Positions 53,468-63,826 of a stretch of DNA of 64,000 nt are shown in pieces. This stretch comes from Micromonospora zamorensis (GTDB taxonomy: Bacteria > Actinomycetota > Actinomycetes > Mycobacteriales > Micromonosporaceae). The stretch covers positions 4,340,001 through 4,404,000 of the forward strand of contig NZ_LT607755.1 in assembly GCF_900090275.1 (NCBI RefSeq), written 5' to 3'. The translations under genes and the position numbers were made by a program. Position 1 is the first letter of the stretch. Each line of letters opens with the position of its first letter. Below the pieces are notes generated by a model. That model made no database searches, was not told the origin of the DNA, and was given only the letters and a program-made list of their open reading frames with translations.

Positions 53468-53570
53468 GGGCGGTCGCGGCGGGCCGGCTCTCGGGTTCGC
53501 AGGGTTGAACGGTGCGGAATCGGAGATGGTAGGGGAAGTCCGTCTCCGACAGAGCCCCAGGAACAGGATC

Positions 53571-53978
53571 ATGAGCCAACCGACGAAACCCGTTCTGCAG
53601 GCCATCGGTCAGGCCTCCCTCGGCGCTGTCCTGCTGAGCACCGGCGTTGGTCACCTGACGACGAAGCGGCAGGAGTTCCGGGCACAGGTGCCGTCCTGGC
53701 TGCCGGTCGACGTCGACAAGGTCGTGGTCGTGTCCGGTCTCGCTGAGGTCGCGCTGGGATCGGCGTTGCTGGCGACGTGGCGCCAGCCCGCCCGCCGGTT
53801 GCTCGGCCGGGCCGTCGCCGGCTTCTTCGTCGGGGTCTTCCCGGGCAACATCGCCCAGTTCGTCGAACGCCGGAACGGCTTCGGGCTGGACACCGACCGC
53901 AAGCGGGCGCTACGCCTGCTCGGTCAGCCGGCGCTGGTGGCGTGGGCGCTGGCCGCGACCCGCGATCGGTCCCGCTGA
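53571..53978 (+). CDS. DoxX-like membrane protein
   Basis: A 135-residue membrane protein of the DoxX/MauE type with about four helices: IGQASLGAVLLSTGVGHLT, VVVVSGLAEVALGSALLA, AVAGFFVGVFPGNIAQFVER and LGQPALVAWALA. The short loop with R-x-E-F after helix 1 (KRQEFRAQVPSWLP) is typical. Function unclear; relatives are linked to quinone or thiol redox. ATG after AGGA. Confidence 0.8.
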   Translation: MSQPTKPVLQAIGQASLGAVLLSTGVGHLTTKRQEFRAQVPSWLPVDVDKVVVVSGLAEVALGSALLATWRQPARRLLGRAVAGFFVGVFPGNIAQFVERRNGFGLDTDRKRALRLLGQPALVAWALAATRDRSR

Positions 53979-54023
53979 CGGCGTGCAGCCGGGCAGGTGG
54001 TGCCAGCGGCATGCCTGCCGGGC

Positions 54024-54773
54024 TCAGTACGGCGGATGGGCCTCGGCCGGGCGGCGCAACGTCGGGAGCAGCCAGCCCAGTTCGTCGGCGTCGGCCAGCG
54101 GATCCGGGAAGGCCAGCCGGATCCGACGCCGCGCGCCCGGTCGACCGAGGGCGACCACCAGCCCGTAACGGTCGATGCGCACCACCCGGGGTGGCCCGTC
54201 CGGGGTCTGCTCGGTCAACCCGAGCTGCCGGCGCAGATACTCGGTGACCTGCGCGCCGTCGCACTCCGCGAGGTCGGCCAGCAGACGCGCCTCGACCGGG
54301 TGCACCGGGTCCGGCTCGGCCTCGGCGTACTCCACCGGGTCGACCCGGTGCACGGCGCCGGCCCGCTCCCAGCGGACCTCGACCACCTCGAAGCGGAACA
54401 GTCGGAACCGGGTGCCCAGGTCGAGCAGGTCGCCGGTCGGCTCCACCGCGGCGAAGTCGACAGCCGCGTGGCGGGCCTCGTCGCCGTGCAGCTCGGCAGC
54501 CCACCCGGAGACCCAGGCGCGACCCAGACCGGGCGCACCGGCGGCGGGCGGCAGGTCGAGCACGTCGAGCACCACCGCCACGTCGCTGCCCCCGGCCACC
54601 GGTTGCAGCGCGGCGGCCAGGTGGCTGGCCACCGGCACCAGCAGCAGCACCCGCCCGTCCGGGTCGGTCACGTGCCGGGCGTGGTGCGGGCCGGGCCGGT
54701 GGGCCAGGTGGACGAGACCGGGCAGGCGGCCGGCGACGAGGGTACGAACGATCTCGGCGGGGTTGGGCCGCAT
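54024..54773 (-). CDS. DUF2470 protein, probable haem/iron utilisation
   Basis: A 249-residue soluble protein. The N-terminal 150 residues resemble a split-barrel seen in pyridoxamine-oxidase-like haem-utilisation proteins (GLVHLAHRPGPHHARHVT, VLLLVPVASHLAAALQ). The C-terminal 85 residues match DUF2470 (HPVEARLLADLAECDGAQVT, RYGLVVALGRPG, IRLAFPDPLADADEL). ATG follows GAAGGAGG. A DtxR/IdeR-type iron box overlaps its promoter region, so it is expected to be made under iron limitation. Enzymatic haem release is not shown. Confidence 0.8.
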   Translation of the reverse strand: MRPNPAEIVRTLVAGRLPGLVHLAHRPGPHHARHVTDPDGRVLLLVPVASHLAAALQPVAGGSDVAVVLDVLDLPPAAGAPGLGRAWVSGWAAELHGDEARHAAVDFAAVEPTGDLLDLGTRFRLFRFEVVEVRWERAGAVHRVDPVEYAEAEPDPVHPVEARLLADLAECDGAQVTEYLRRQLGLTEQTPDGPPRVVRIDRYGLVVALGRPGARRRIRLAFPDPLADADELGWLLPTLRRPAEAHPPY

Positions 54774-54794
54774 GGGCGCGACCTCCTTCGAAGG

Positions 54795-54808
54795 TTAGGC
54801 TTACCTAA
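54795..54808 (-). promoter_or_regulatory. Iron box (DtxR/IdeR-type operator)
   Basis: TTAGGCTTACCTAA, an inverted TTAGG/CCTAA pair 22 bases upstream of the DUF2470 start, in a GGTTAGGCTTACCTAAGCC context close to the known actinobacterial IdeR/DmdR box. Confidence 0.75.
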
Positions 54809-54860
54809 GCCGGAGCCTAGAGCACCTGACCTTCGACGTCCACCACACCGGCGCATCGCG

Positions 54861-56642
54861 TCACCGGGTCTGCTCCAGCCAGGACGCGTAGAGCAGGCCG
54901 TAGACCGAGTCCGCGTCGCGGACCAGCTCGTCGTGCGGACCCCGCTGCACCACCCGACCCCGGTCCACCACGATCACCTCGTCGGCCGCCTGCGCCGTGG
55001 AGAGCCGGTGGGCGATCGCGAGGGTCGTCCGGCCCCTGGTGACCGCGTCCAGGGTGCGCTGCAACCGCACCTCGGTCGCCGGGTCCACCGCGCTGGTCGC
55101 CTCGTCCAGCACCAGCAGGTCCGGATCCGCCACGTACGCGCGGGCCAACGCGACCAACTGCCGCTCACCGACGCTGAGCGCCTCGCCGCGCTCGCCGACC
55201 GGAGTGTCCAGCCCCGCCGGCAGGCCATCCAACCAGTCCGACAGACCCAGCTCGGTGAAGGCGGCGCTCAACTGCTCGTCGGTCAGCTCCGGCCGGGCGA
55301 ACCGGACGTTGTCCCCCACCGTCGCGTCGAAGAGGAACCCGTCCTGCGGCACCATCACCACCCGGGAGCGCAGCGAGTCGAACCGGACGTCCGCCAACGG
55401 CACCCCGGACAGCAGCACCGCCCCCGCCGACGGGTCCATCAGACGGGTCAGCAGCTTCGCGAAGGTCGTCTTGCCACTGCCGGTCTCGCCGACCACCGCC
55501 ACCCGGCTCTTCGCCGGAATCTCCAGGTCGATGTCGTGCAACACCGGCGGACCGCCCGGGTACGCGAAGCGCACCCCCGCGAACCGGATGTCCAACGGCC
55601 CGCTCGGCAGGTCCCGTCCCTGCTCCCCCGGGTCAGCCACGTCCGGGGCGACGTCCAGCACGTCCAGCACCCGACGCCAGCCCGCGATCGCGTTCTGCGC
55701 CTCGTTGAGCACCTCGGTGGCGATCTGCACCGGCTGGATGAAGAGCGTTACCAGGAACAGGAACGCGGTCAGCTGGCCGATCGACAGCGTGCCGTCCACG
55801 CCCAGCGTCACCCCCAGCACCACCACGCCGGCCAGCGCCAGCCCCGCGGCCAACTCACCGACCGAGCTGCCCACGATGCTGATCCGGATCGCCCGCTGCT
55901 GCGCCAGCCGCTGCCCGTCGATGGCCTCGTCCAGCCGCCGCTCGGTGCGCCCCGCGATGCCGTACGCCCGGATCACCGGCGCGCCCACCACGCTCTCGCC
56001 GATCGCGCCGAGCAGCGTGCCGGTGCGCTGCCGCACCGTCGCGTACGCCGAACCCAGGCGCTGCTGCAACTGCCGGATGACGAACACGGCCGGCAGGAAC
56101 GCGGCCAGCACCACCAGGGTCAACTGCCAGGAGTACGCCAGCATGACGGCGGTGGTGACCACCAGCTGACCGAGGTTGACCAGCAGGATCACCCCGCCCC
56201 ACTGGAGGAACTGGGTGATCTGGTCGACGTCGCTGGTCACCCGCGAGACCAGCGAGCCGCGCCGCTCCGACTGCTGGTGCAACATCGACAGGTCGTGCAC
56301 GTGCCGGAACGCCCGCGTCCGCACGTTGGCCAACGCCGTCTCGCTGACCGTGAACAGCCGGCGCATCATCAGATAACCGCAGACCGTCGTGATCACCAGG
56401 ATCGCCGTGGTGATCGCCACCACCGTCCAGACCACGTCGAGGTTCAGACCACCGACGAGGCCGCGGTCGATGCCCTGCTGCACGGCGACCGGCACGGCCA
56501 CCCGACCGACCATGTAGACCAACGCCAGGGCCAGCGTGCCGGCCAGACCGGTCCGCAGCTCCGGCGACAGCGCCAGACCCCGGCGCAGGGTCTGCCAGGT
56601 CGTCTCCTCCCGCTTGTCACCCGTCCCCATGGGAGTCGTCAC
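54861..56642 (-). CDS. ABC exporter half, canonical NBD
   Basis: A 593-residue exporter subunit with six helices followed by one ATPase domain. Walker A GETGSGKTT, Q-loop MVPQDGFLFDATV, signature LSVGERQLVALARA (VGER in place of GGQ), Walker B LLVLDEATSAVDP and H-loop AIAHRLST. Its Walker B Glu and H-loop His are intact, unlike its partner. The GTG start overlaps the partner stop by four bases (GTGA). Together they form a heterodimeric drug- or lipid-type exporter. Confidence 0.93.
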   Translation of the reverse strand: MTTPMGTGDKREETTWQTLRRGLALSPELRTGLAGTLALALVYMVGRVAVPVAVQQGIDRGLVGGLNLDVVWTVVAITTAILVITTVCGYLMMRRLFTVSETALANVRTRAFRHVHDLSMLHQQSERRGSLVSRVTSDVDQITQFLQWGGVILLVNLGQLVVTTAVMLAYSWQLTLVVLAAFLPAVFVIRQLQQRLGSAYATVRQRTGTLLGAIGESVVGAPVIRAYGIAGRTERRLDEAIDGQRLAQQRAIRISIVGSSVGELAAGLALAGVVVLGVTLGVDGTLSIGQLTAFLFLVTLFIQPVQIATEVLNEAQNAIAGWRRVLDVLDVAPDVADPGEQGRDLPSGPLDIRFAGVRFAYPGGPPVLHDIDLEIPAKSRVAVVGETGSGKTTFAKLLTRLMDPSAGAVLLSGVPLADVRFDSLRSRVVMVPQDGFLFDATVGDNVRFARPELTDEQLSAAFTELGLSDWLDGLPAGLDTPVGERGEALSVGERQLVALARAYVADPDLLVLDEATSAVDPATEVRLQRTLDAVTRGRTTLAIAHRLSTAQAADEVIVVDRGRVVQRGPHDELVRDADSVYGLLYASWLEQTR

Positions 56643-58522
56643 CGGTCCACCTCGATTTCCAGGCCCGAGGGCAGCGGCGCGACATCGTCGCCGTACGAAC
56701 TTTCCTGCGCGCGGTCGACCTCGGCCTGCTCGTAGGCGGTGACGAGGTCGACGTAGCCGGGCACGGTGGCCAGCAGCTCGGCGTGGGTGCCCCGGGCAAT
56801 CACCCGCCCCTGCTCCACGTAGATGACCTCGTCGGCGAGCGCGATGGTGGCCCGCCGGTATGCCACCACCAGGATCGACGCGACCGGCACCCCCGGCTCG
56901 GCCGTCGACGACCGCAGCCCGGCCAGGATGGCCGCCTCCACGCGGGGGTCCACCGCGCTGGTCGCGTCGTCGAGCACCAGCAGGCGCGGCCGGCCGGCCA
57001 ACGCGCGGGCCAGGGTGAGCCGCTGCCGCTGCCCGCCGGAGAGCGAGGTGCCCCGCTCACCGACCATGGTGTCCAGGCCATCGGGGAGCGCGGCGACGAA
57101 CCCGTCCGCCTCGGCGAGCCGAAGCGCCGCCCAGACGGCCTCGTCGTCGATGCCCTGCCGGTCGAGGGCGATGTTGGCGCGAACCGTGTCGTCGAAGACG
57201 AACGGCACCTGCGCGACCAGCGCCACAGTGCTGGCCAGCGACGCGGCGGTCAGCTCGCGCACGTCCACCCCGTCCAGGCTGACGGTGCCGGAGTCCGGGT
57301 CGACGAGGCGCACCGCCAGCGAGGCGATGGTGGACTTACCGGCGCCGGTCGGCCCGACCAGCGCCACCGTCCGACCTGCCGGCACGGTGAAGCCGACCTC
57401 ACCGAGGACCTGCGCCCCGGTCTGGTGCGCCTCGGCCGGTGGGTAGGAGAAGTGCACGTCACTGAAGGTGAGGGTGGCCGGGCCGGCGCCGGCCGCGTCG
57501 AGCACGCGCTGCCCGTACGGCATCTCGCCGGTGGCGTCGAGCACCCGGCGGACCCGGTCCCAGCCGGCGACGCTGCGCGGCAGCTCGGCCAGGACCCAAC
57601 CGATGGCCCGCACCGGGAAGGCCAGCACGGTGAAGAGGAAGGCCACGCTGACCAGCTCGGTCACGCTGATCGCGCCCTGGCGCAGCCGGAACGCCCCGAC
57701 CACCAGCACGGCCAGGGTGCCGAGACTGGGCAGGGTCTCCAACAGCGGGTCGAAGATGCCGCGGAGCCGACCGACCGCGATCAACGAATCGCGCAGCTCA
57801 CCGGCGCGGCCCGCGAACCGGGCGGTCTCCTGGGCCTCGCGGCCCATCGTCTTGACCACCAGAGCGCCGTCGAAGCTCTCGTGGGCGATGCCGCTGACCT
57901 CGGCGCGCAGCCGCTGCGCCCGAGCCTGCCGGGGCGCCATCCGGCGGGAGTAGACGACGTTGAGCGCGAACAGCGCGGGGAAGACCGCCAGGCCGACCAG
58001 GGCGAGCGCCCAGTCGGTGGCGAAGAGCGACACGATCGCGCCGACCAGCATCACCAGCGTGCCGACGGCGAAGGGCAGCGGCGCGATCGGGTACCAGGCC
58101 GCCTCCACGTCGGAGTTGGCGTTGGACAGCAGGGTGCCGGTGGAGTTGCGGTGGTGCCAGGACAGCGGCAGCTCCAGGTACCGGCGGGTGACCCGGCGGC
58201 GGTAGGAGGCCTGGAGGCGGTACTGCATGTAGCCGGCACCGAGCCGACGGCCGAAGATGCCCGCCACCCGCAGCACGCTGATCGCGAACAACGCGGTCGC
58301 CGCCAGCGCCAGGGTGCCCGCGCCCACCTCGCCGCGTTCGATGGCCGGAAGCGCCACCTCGCCGATGACCGACCCGACGACCCGCGCGCTGACGATGATC
58401 ATCCCGCCGAAGAGCACGCTGCCCACGACCGCGACGGTGAAGATCCGTGGCTGCTCGCGGATCGCCTGCCGCAGGACCCCCAGCCCTCGGCTGAGCACGT
58501 CCCGACTTGTCCTGCTCGCCAC
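56639..58522 (-). CDS. ABC exporter half, degenerate NBD
   Basis: A 627-residue exporter subunit: six helices, then an ATPase with Walker A GPTGAGKST and signature LSGGQRQRLTLARAL intact. Walker B reads LLVLDDATSAVD (catalytic Glu to Asp) and the H-loop reads VVAYRRAT (His to Tyr). This is the non-hydrolysing pattern of one site in heterodimeric exporters such as TM287/288 or BmrCD. GTG at 58522 follows GGGGGAGA; a TTG at 58546 is possible. First gene of the pair. Confidence 0.92.
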   Translation of the reverse strand: MASRTSRDVLSRGLGVLRQAIREQPRIFTVAVVGSVLFGGMIIVSARVVGSVIGEVALPAIERGEVGAGTLALAATALFAISVLRVAGIFGRRLGAGYMQYRLQASYRRRVTRRYLELPLSWHHRNSTGTLLSNANSDVEAAWYPIAPLPFAVGTLVMLVGAIVSLFATDWALALVGLAVFPALFALNVVYSRRMAPRQARAQRLRAEVSGIAHESFDGALVVKTMGREAQETARFAGRAGELRDSLIAVGRLRGIFDPLLETLPSLGTLAVLVVGAFRLRQGAISVTELVSVAFLFTVLAFPVRAIGWVLAELPRSVAGWDRVRRVLDATGEMPYGQRVLDAAGAGPATLTFSDVHFSYPPAEAHQTGAQVLGEVGFTVPAGRTVALVGPTGAGKSTIASLAVRLVDPDSGTVSLDGVDVRELTAASLASTVALVAQVPFVFDDTVRANIALDRQGIDDEAVWAALRLAEADGFVAALPDGLDTMVGERGTSLSGGQRQRLTLARALAGRPRLLVLDDATSAVDPRVEAAILAGLRSSTAEPGVPVASILVVAYRRATIALADEVIYVEQGRVIARGTHAELLATVPGYVDLVTAYEQAEVDRAQESSYGDDVAPLPSGLEIEVDR

Positions 58523-58695
58523 ACTCTCCCCCGCCGTAAGCCGCAATTATCTCCCTCATCCTTACCGGTCCAGGCCAGCACCGCCGACCCCGACGGGATA
58601 TGTCGACCATCACGTACCGGACGGGGCGAACCGCGGACATCGAACCGGCGGACGGTAGCCGCGCGCCAACGGGCCGCCGGGCCTACGATCAGGCC

Positions 58696-59325
58696 ATGCC
58701 GCGGTACGCCCGAGCCGAGCGCGATGCGCTGGCCGATCTCTTCCTGGCCCTCGGGCCGGACGCCCCGACGATCAACGAGGGGTGGGCGACCCGTGACCTC
58801 GCCGCGCACCTGGTGCTGCGGGAACGCCGCCCGGACGCGGCCGGGGGCATCATGCTGCCGCCGCTGCGCGGCTACGCCGAGCGGGTCCGTCTCCGACTCG
58901 CCGCACAGCCCTACCCGGACCTGGTCGACCAGGTGCGCAACCCGCCGTTCTGGAGCCCGGTCAGCAACCGGGTGACCGACGAGCTGGCCAACATGATGGA
59001 GTTCTTCATCCATCACGAGGACGTGCGGCGGGCCGGCTCCGGGTGGCAGCCGCGGGACCTGCCGGTGGGCCTCCAGGCTGCGCTCTGGAAGCGCGCCTCC
59101 CCGATGGCCCGGTTGACACTTCGCCGATTTCCGGCGGACCTCTACGTGCAGGCGCCCGGCCACGGCGAACTCTCCGTCGGCCGGGGCGGCGAGCCGCTAC
59201 GGGTGGTCGGCGCCCCGGCCGAACTGGTCTTGTTCCTTTCCGGTCGGCAACGGGTGGCCCGGGTCCAACTGGACGGTCCTCCGGAGGCCATCCGACGCCT
59301 GCGGACCGCCAGCCTGGGAATGTGA
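58696..59325 (+). CDS. TIGR03085 family metal-binding protein
   Basis: A 209-residue protein of the maleylpyruvate isomerase/DinB-like fold, TIGR03085 subgroup. Metal-binding histidines are visible in DLAAHLVLRERRPD and MEFFIHHEDVRRA. The segment WATRDLAAHL plus ADLYVQAPGHGELSVG in the second half fits the subgroup. No ribosome site; TACGAT at 58684-58689 lies six bases before the ATG, which suggests a leaderless transcript. Reaction unknown. Confidence 0.88.
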   Translation: MPRYARAERDALADLFLALGPDAPTINEGWATRDLAAHLVLRERRPDAAGGIMLPPLRGYAERVRLRLAAQPYPDLVDQVRNPPFWSPVSNRVTDELANMMEFFIHHEDVRRAGSGWQPRDLPVGLQAALWKRASPMARLTLRRFPADLYVQAPGHGELSVGRGGEPLRVVGAPAELVLFLSGRQRVARVQLDGPPEAIRRLRTASLGM

Positions 59326-59452
59326 CGCTATGTCTGGAAACGGTCACAGGTCTACTGTGGAATGCCCCACACCCAGCGACGAAGGCTGATACCTCCTCCC
59401 GTACGCTTTACCGCGTCACTCTTCGCCGAGCGGCAACGAGTGGGGGCGGACT

Positions 59453-60403
59453 GTGCGAAGTTTCGCGATTTCGGCGCTGCGGGAGCCCCCGTTTCCCGTA
59501 GGTCGCCACGAGGCCACCGAACGGGTGGCGGACGAGAGCCTCGAGTGGGCGCAGACCTTCGGGCTGATCGATTCCAGCCAGCGGGTTCGTCGGCTGCAAC
59601 GGGCCGACGCCGCCGGCCTGGCCGGCCGAGCCTGCCCGGCGGGCTCGGTGGACGGGTTGCGACTGCTCACCGACCTGATCAGCTGGCTCTTCGTGATGGA
59701 CGACGCCTGCGACGAGGACGGCCTCGGCGCCGACCCGGTCCGGCTGGGACCGGCCATCAGCACCCTGCTCGACGTGCTGGACCGGTACGGCAACCCGGAC
59801 GTCCCGCCGCCCGCCGTCGGGCCCCTGGGTGACGCGTTGCACGACCTGTGCCGCCGGACCCGGCTGCACGACGACCATGCGGCGCTGCTGCTGCGGTTCG
59901 TCAGCCAGATGCGGGAGTACCTGCTGGCACTGCTCTGGGAGGCGACCAACCGGGAGCGTCGGCGCGTGCCGGAGGTGGCGGAGTACCTCCAACTGCGCCG
60001 GCACATCGGCGGCGTGCACCCCTGCCTCACCCTGACCGACCTGGCATCGGCGCGGCCCCTCGGGGCGATCCAGCGCGCCAACCCGGCGCTGCTCGCACTG
60101 GATCTGCTGGCGGTGGACCTGGTCTGCTGGTGCAACGATCTCTTTTCCTACGGCAAGGAGAGCCAGGCTGATCCGGAGGCGCACAACCTGGTCACCGTGA
60201 TCGCCCAGGGCGCCGCCGGGGACGAGGCGACCGCGCTGCGGACCGTGGCGAACCGGTTCAACCAGAGCCTGGCGGCATACCTGAAAGCGGAGGAGGCGCT
60301 GCTGTCCAGCGGGAACGACGAGATGACCCACGCGGCGGCCACCCGGCGCAACTGGGTCCGGGCCACCTACGACTGGTCAGTCGTGGCTGCCCGATACGCC
60401 TGA
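59453..60403 (+). CDS. Class I terpene synthase
   Basis: A 316-residue terpene cyclase of bacterial terpene synthase family 2 type. The Asp-rich metal motif is DDACDE at 83-88 and the NSE triad is NDLFSYGKE with Asn228, Ser232 and Glu236; a C-terminal RNWVRATYDWSVVAARY closes the pocket. These bind three Mg ions and ionise a prenyl diphosphate, probably farnesyl diphosphate by length. No prenyltransferase or P450 is adjacent, so the product cannot be predicted. GTG start with GGGGGCGG upstream. Confidence 0.9.
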   Translation: MRSFAISALREPPFPVGRHEATERVADESLEWAQTFGLIDSSQRVRRLQRADAAGLAGRACPAGSVDGLRLLTDLISWLFVMDDACDEDGLGADPVRLGPAISTLLDVLDRYGNPDVPPPAVGPLGDALHDLCRRTRLHDDHAALLLRFVSQMREYLLALLWEATNRERRRVPEVAEYLQLRRHIGGVHPCLTLTDLASARPLGAIQRANPALLALDLLAVDLVCWCNDLFSYGKESQADPEAHNLVTVIAQGAAGDEATALRTVANRFNQSLAAYLKAEEALLSSGNDEMTHAAATRRNWVRATYDWSVVAARYA

Positions 60404-60499
60404 TTCCGCCGGACCGGTCGGTGAGTTGGGCCGGCCGGACGATCACCAGGGCTAGCCGATGCACGGTGCCACGCAATACTCTTCGGTAACCATCATGAC

Positions 60500-62368
<1,869 letters not shown>

Positions 62369-62375
62369 GCCGGCC

Positions 62376-62415
62376 GAGGGTCCCGTGTCGGCGAGAGAGC
62401 CGGCACGGGGCCCTC
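62376..62415. terminator. Bidirectional hairpin
   Basis: GAGGGTCCCGTGTCGGC (62376-62392) pairs with GCCGGCACGGGGCCCTC (62399-62415) with two G-T wobbles and a 6-base loop, between the convergent acyl-CoA ligase and LtrA genes. It touches the LtrA stop codon. Confidence 0.75.
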
Positions 62416-63700
62416 ACAGGTGGTGGCCCCGCCACCTCGTGTGTTCCTCTTCCGCGGCGAGCTGTTCCTCGAACGCCTTCTGCCGGACCCCGGCCCGGCG
62501 CCGCGAGTCGATGACCGTCTGCGCGGCCACGGCCAGCGTCGTGGCCAGGGCCAACATGCCCAACGCGATCAGCTCGGGCAGCGACCCGGCGACCGGCACC
62601 AGCGCGACCAGCAGCAGGATCCCGCCGATCGTGGGCCAGCGGGGGGCGCCGAGCATCAGCCGGCCGAGCACGATGAGCGCGAGCAGGTAGAGCGCGACCC
62701 CACCGTAGAGCGCCAACAGGTCGAGGCTCGGCAGCGGGATGCCCCAGCTCGGAGTGTTGGGATCGGCGCCCTCGTGGATCAGCCCCTTGAGCCCGAGCGC
62801 GAACAGGATGATGCCGGCGATGACCGGCAGGTGCAGGTAGCTGTAGGCGTTCCGGGCCAGGATGGCGCGGGCGTCCGGGTCGCGGGTGCGGTGCAGGGTC
62901 TGTTCCATGCCGAGCGCCAGGGTGTCGAAGTACGCCCACCACATCGCGGCGACCACCGCGACGCCGAGGACCGCGGCGAACAGCACCGGCCAGGTCAGCG
63001 GCAGACCAGCGGTCTCGCTGGGACTGAACCCGAGCGCGATGATGGTCTCGCCGAGGGCGACCAGGACGATCTGACCGTGCCGCTCCGCCCAGTGCCCGGC
63101 GGACAGCACCGTCCACCCGGTGCCCCGCAGCGCGAGGCCGGCTCCGTACTCCACGCCGAGGGCCGCGATCCAGCACACCAGGCGGGCCACCGACTCGGCT
63201 GTTCCGTCGAAGAGGCGCTGCGGCAGCAGCCCGGCGGCCACGATGAGGGCCGTGGCCAGCAGCGCCGGCAGGGCGAGCAGCTGCCAGCGTCGGCGCACGT
63301 CGCGGTTCCGGCGGCCGATCCACAGGAAGATCGCCGTCTCGCTCACCCGGACCACGAAGTAGCAGGTCGCGAAGACCAGCGGACCGTACAGCCCACCGGG
63401 TCGGTCGACGAACGCCTTCGGCAGACTCAGCGCCAGCACGAAGGCGGCGGCGATGGTGACGAAGCCGACCGCCGGGACGATGCCCTGGTCGGTACGGATC
63501 AGGTTGCCCAGCACGGCGAACCCGGACCAGCACCACCAGAGCAGGGCCAGCAGCACGAGGCACTGCACCAGGCCCCGGGCGGTCGGATTGCCGGCGGTGG
63601 CCGTGGTGACGTGCAGGAACGCGAAGACGAAGACCAGGTCGTAGAAGAGTTCGAGCGGGGTCGCCCGTGAGCCCGGCGCGCTCCGGCGGACCCCGCGCAT
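62414..63700 (-). CDS. LtrA family membrane protein
   Basis: A 428-residue membrane protein of the low-temperature-requirement A (LtrA) family with about ten to twelve helices. The hallmark start is ATPLELFYDLVFVFAFLHVT; HWAERHGQIVLVALGETIIALG is the second conserved block. ATG at 63700 is preferred (GAGGGCGGGGGG just upstream) over one at 63718. Role is poorly defined in the family. C-terminal tail is charged (EEQLAAEEEHTRWRGHH). Confidence 0.9.
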   Translation of the reverse strand: MRGVRRSAPGSRATPLELFYDLVFVFAFLHVTTATAGNPTARGLVQCLVLLALLWWCWSGFAVLGNLIRTDQGIVPAVGFVTIAAAFVLALSLPKAFVDRPGGLYGPLVFATCYFVVRVSETAIFLWIGRRNRDVRRRWQLLALPALLATALIVAAGLLPQRLFDGTAESVARLVCWIAALGVEYGAGLALRGTGWTVLSAGHWAERHGQIVLVALGETIIALGFSPSETAGLPLTWPVLFAAVLGVAVVAAMWWAYFDTLALGMEQTLHRTRDPDARAILARNAYSYLHLPVIAGIILFALGLKGLIHEGADPNTPSWGIPLPSLDLLALYGGVALYLLALIVLGRLMLGAPRWPTIGGILLLVALVPVAGSLPELIALGMLALATTLAVAAQTVIDSRRRAGVRQKAFEEQLAAEEEHTRWRGHHL

Positions 63701-63826
63701 CCCCCCGCCCTCGCCCATCAGGAGATTGTGGCAGCCAAGGTAGGGCGAAAGGTACATTCCCGCATACCGTGGAGAGATCTGGCGCTGGCCCGACGATCGT
63801 GGGCCGGTGGTCGGTTCGGCGATGGC

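Noticed and set aside
53997..58975. Long plus-strand frames opposite the ABC exporter pair and DUF2470 gene
   Set aside because: Antisense shadows rich in Arg/His/Gln; the minus-strand genes carry all conserved motifs.
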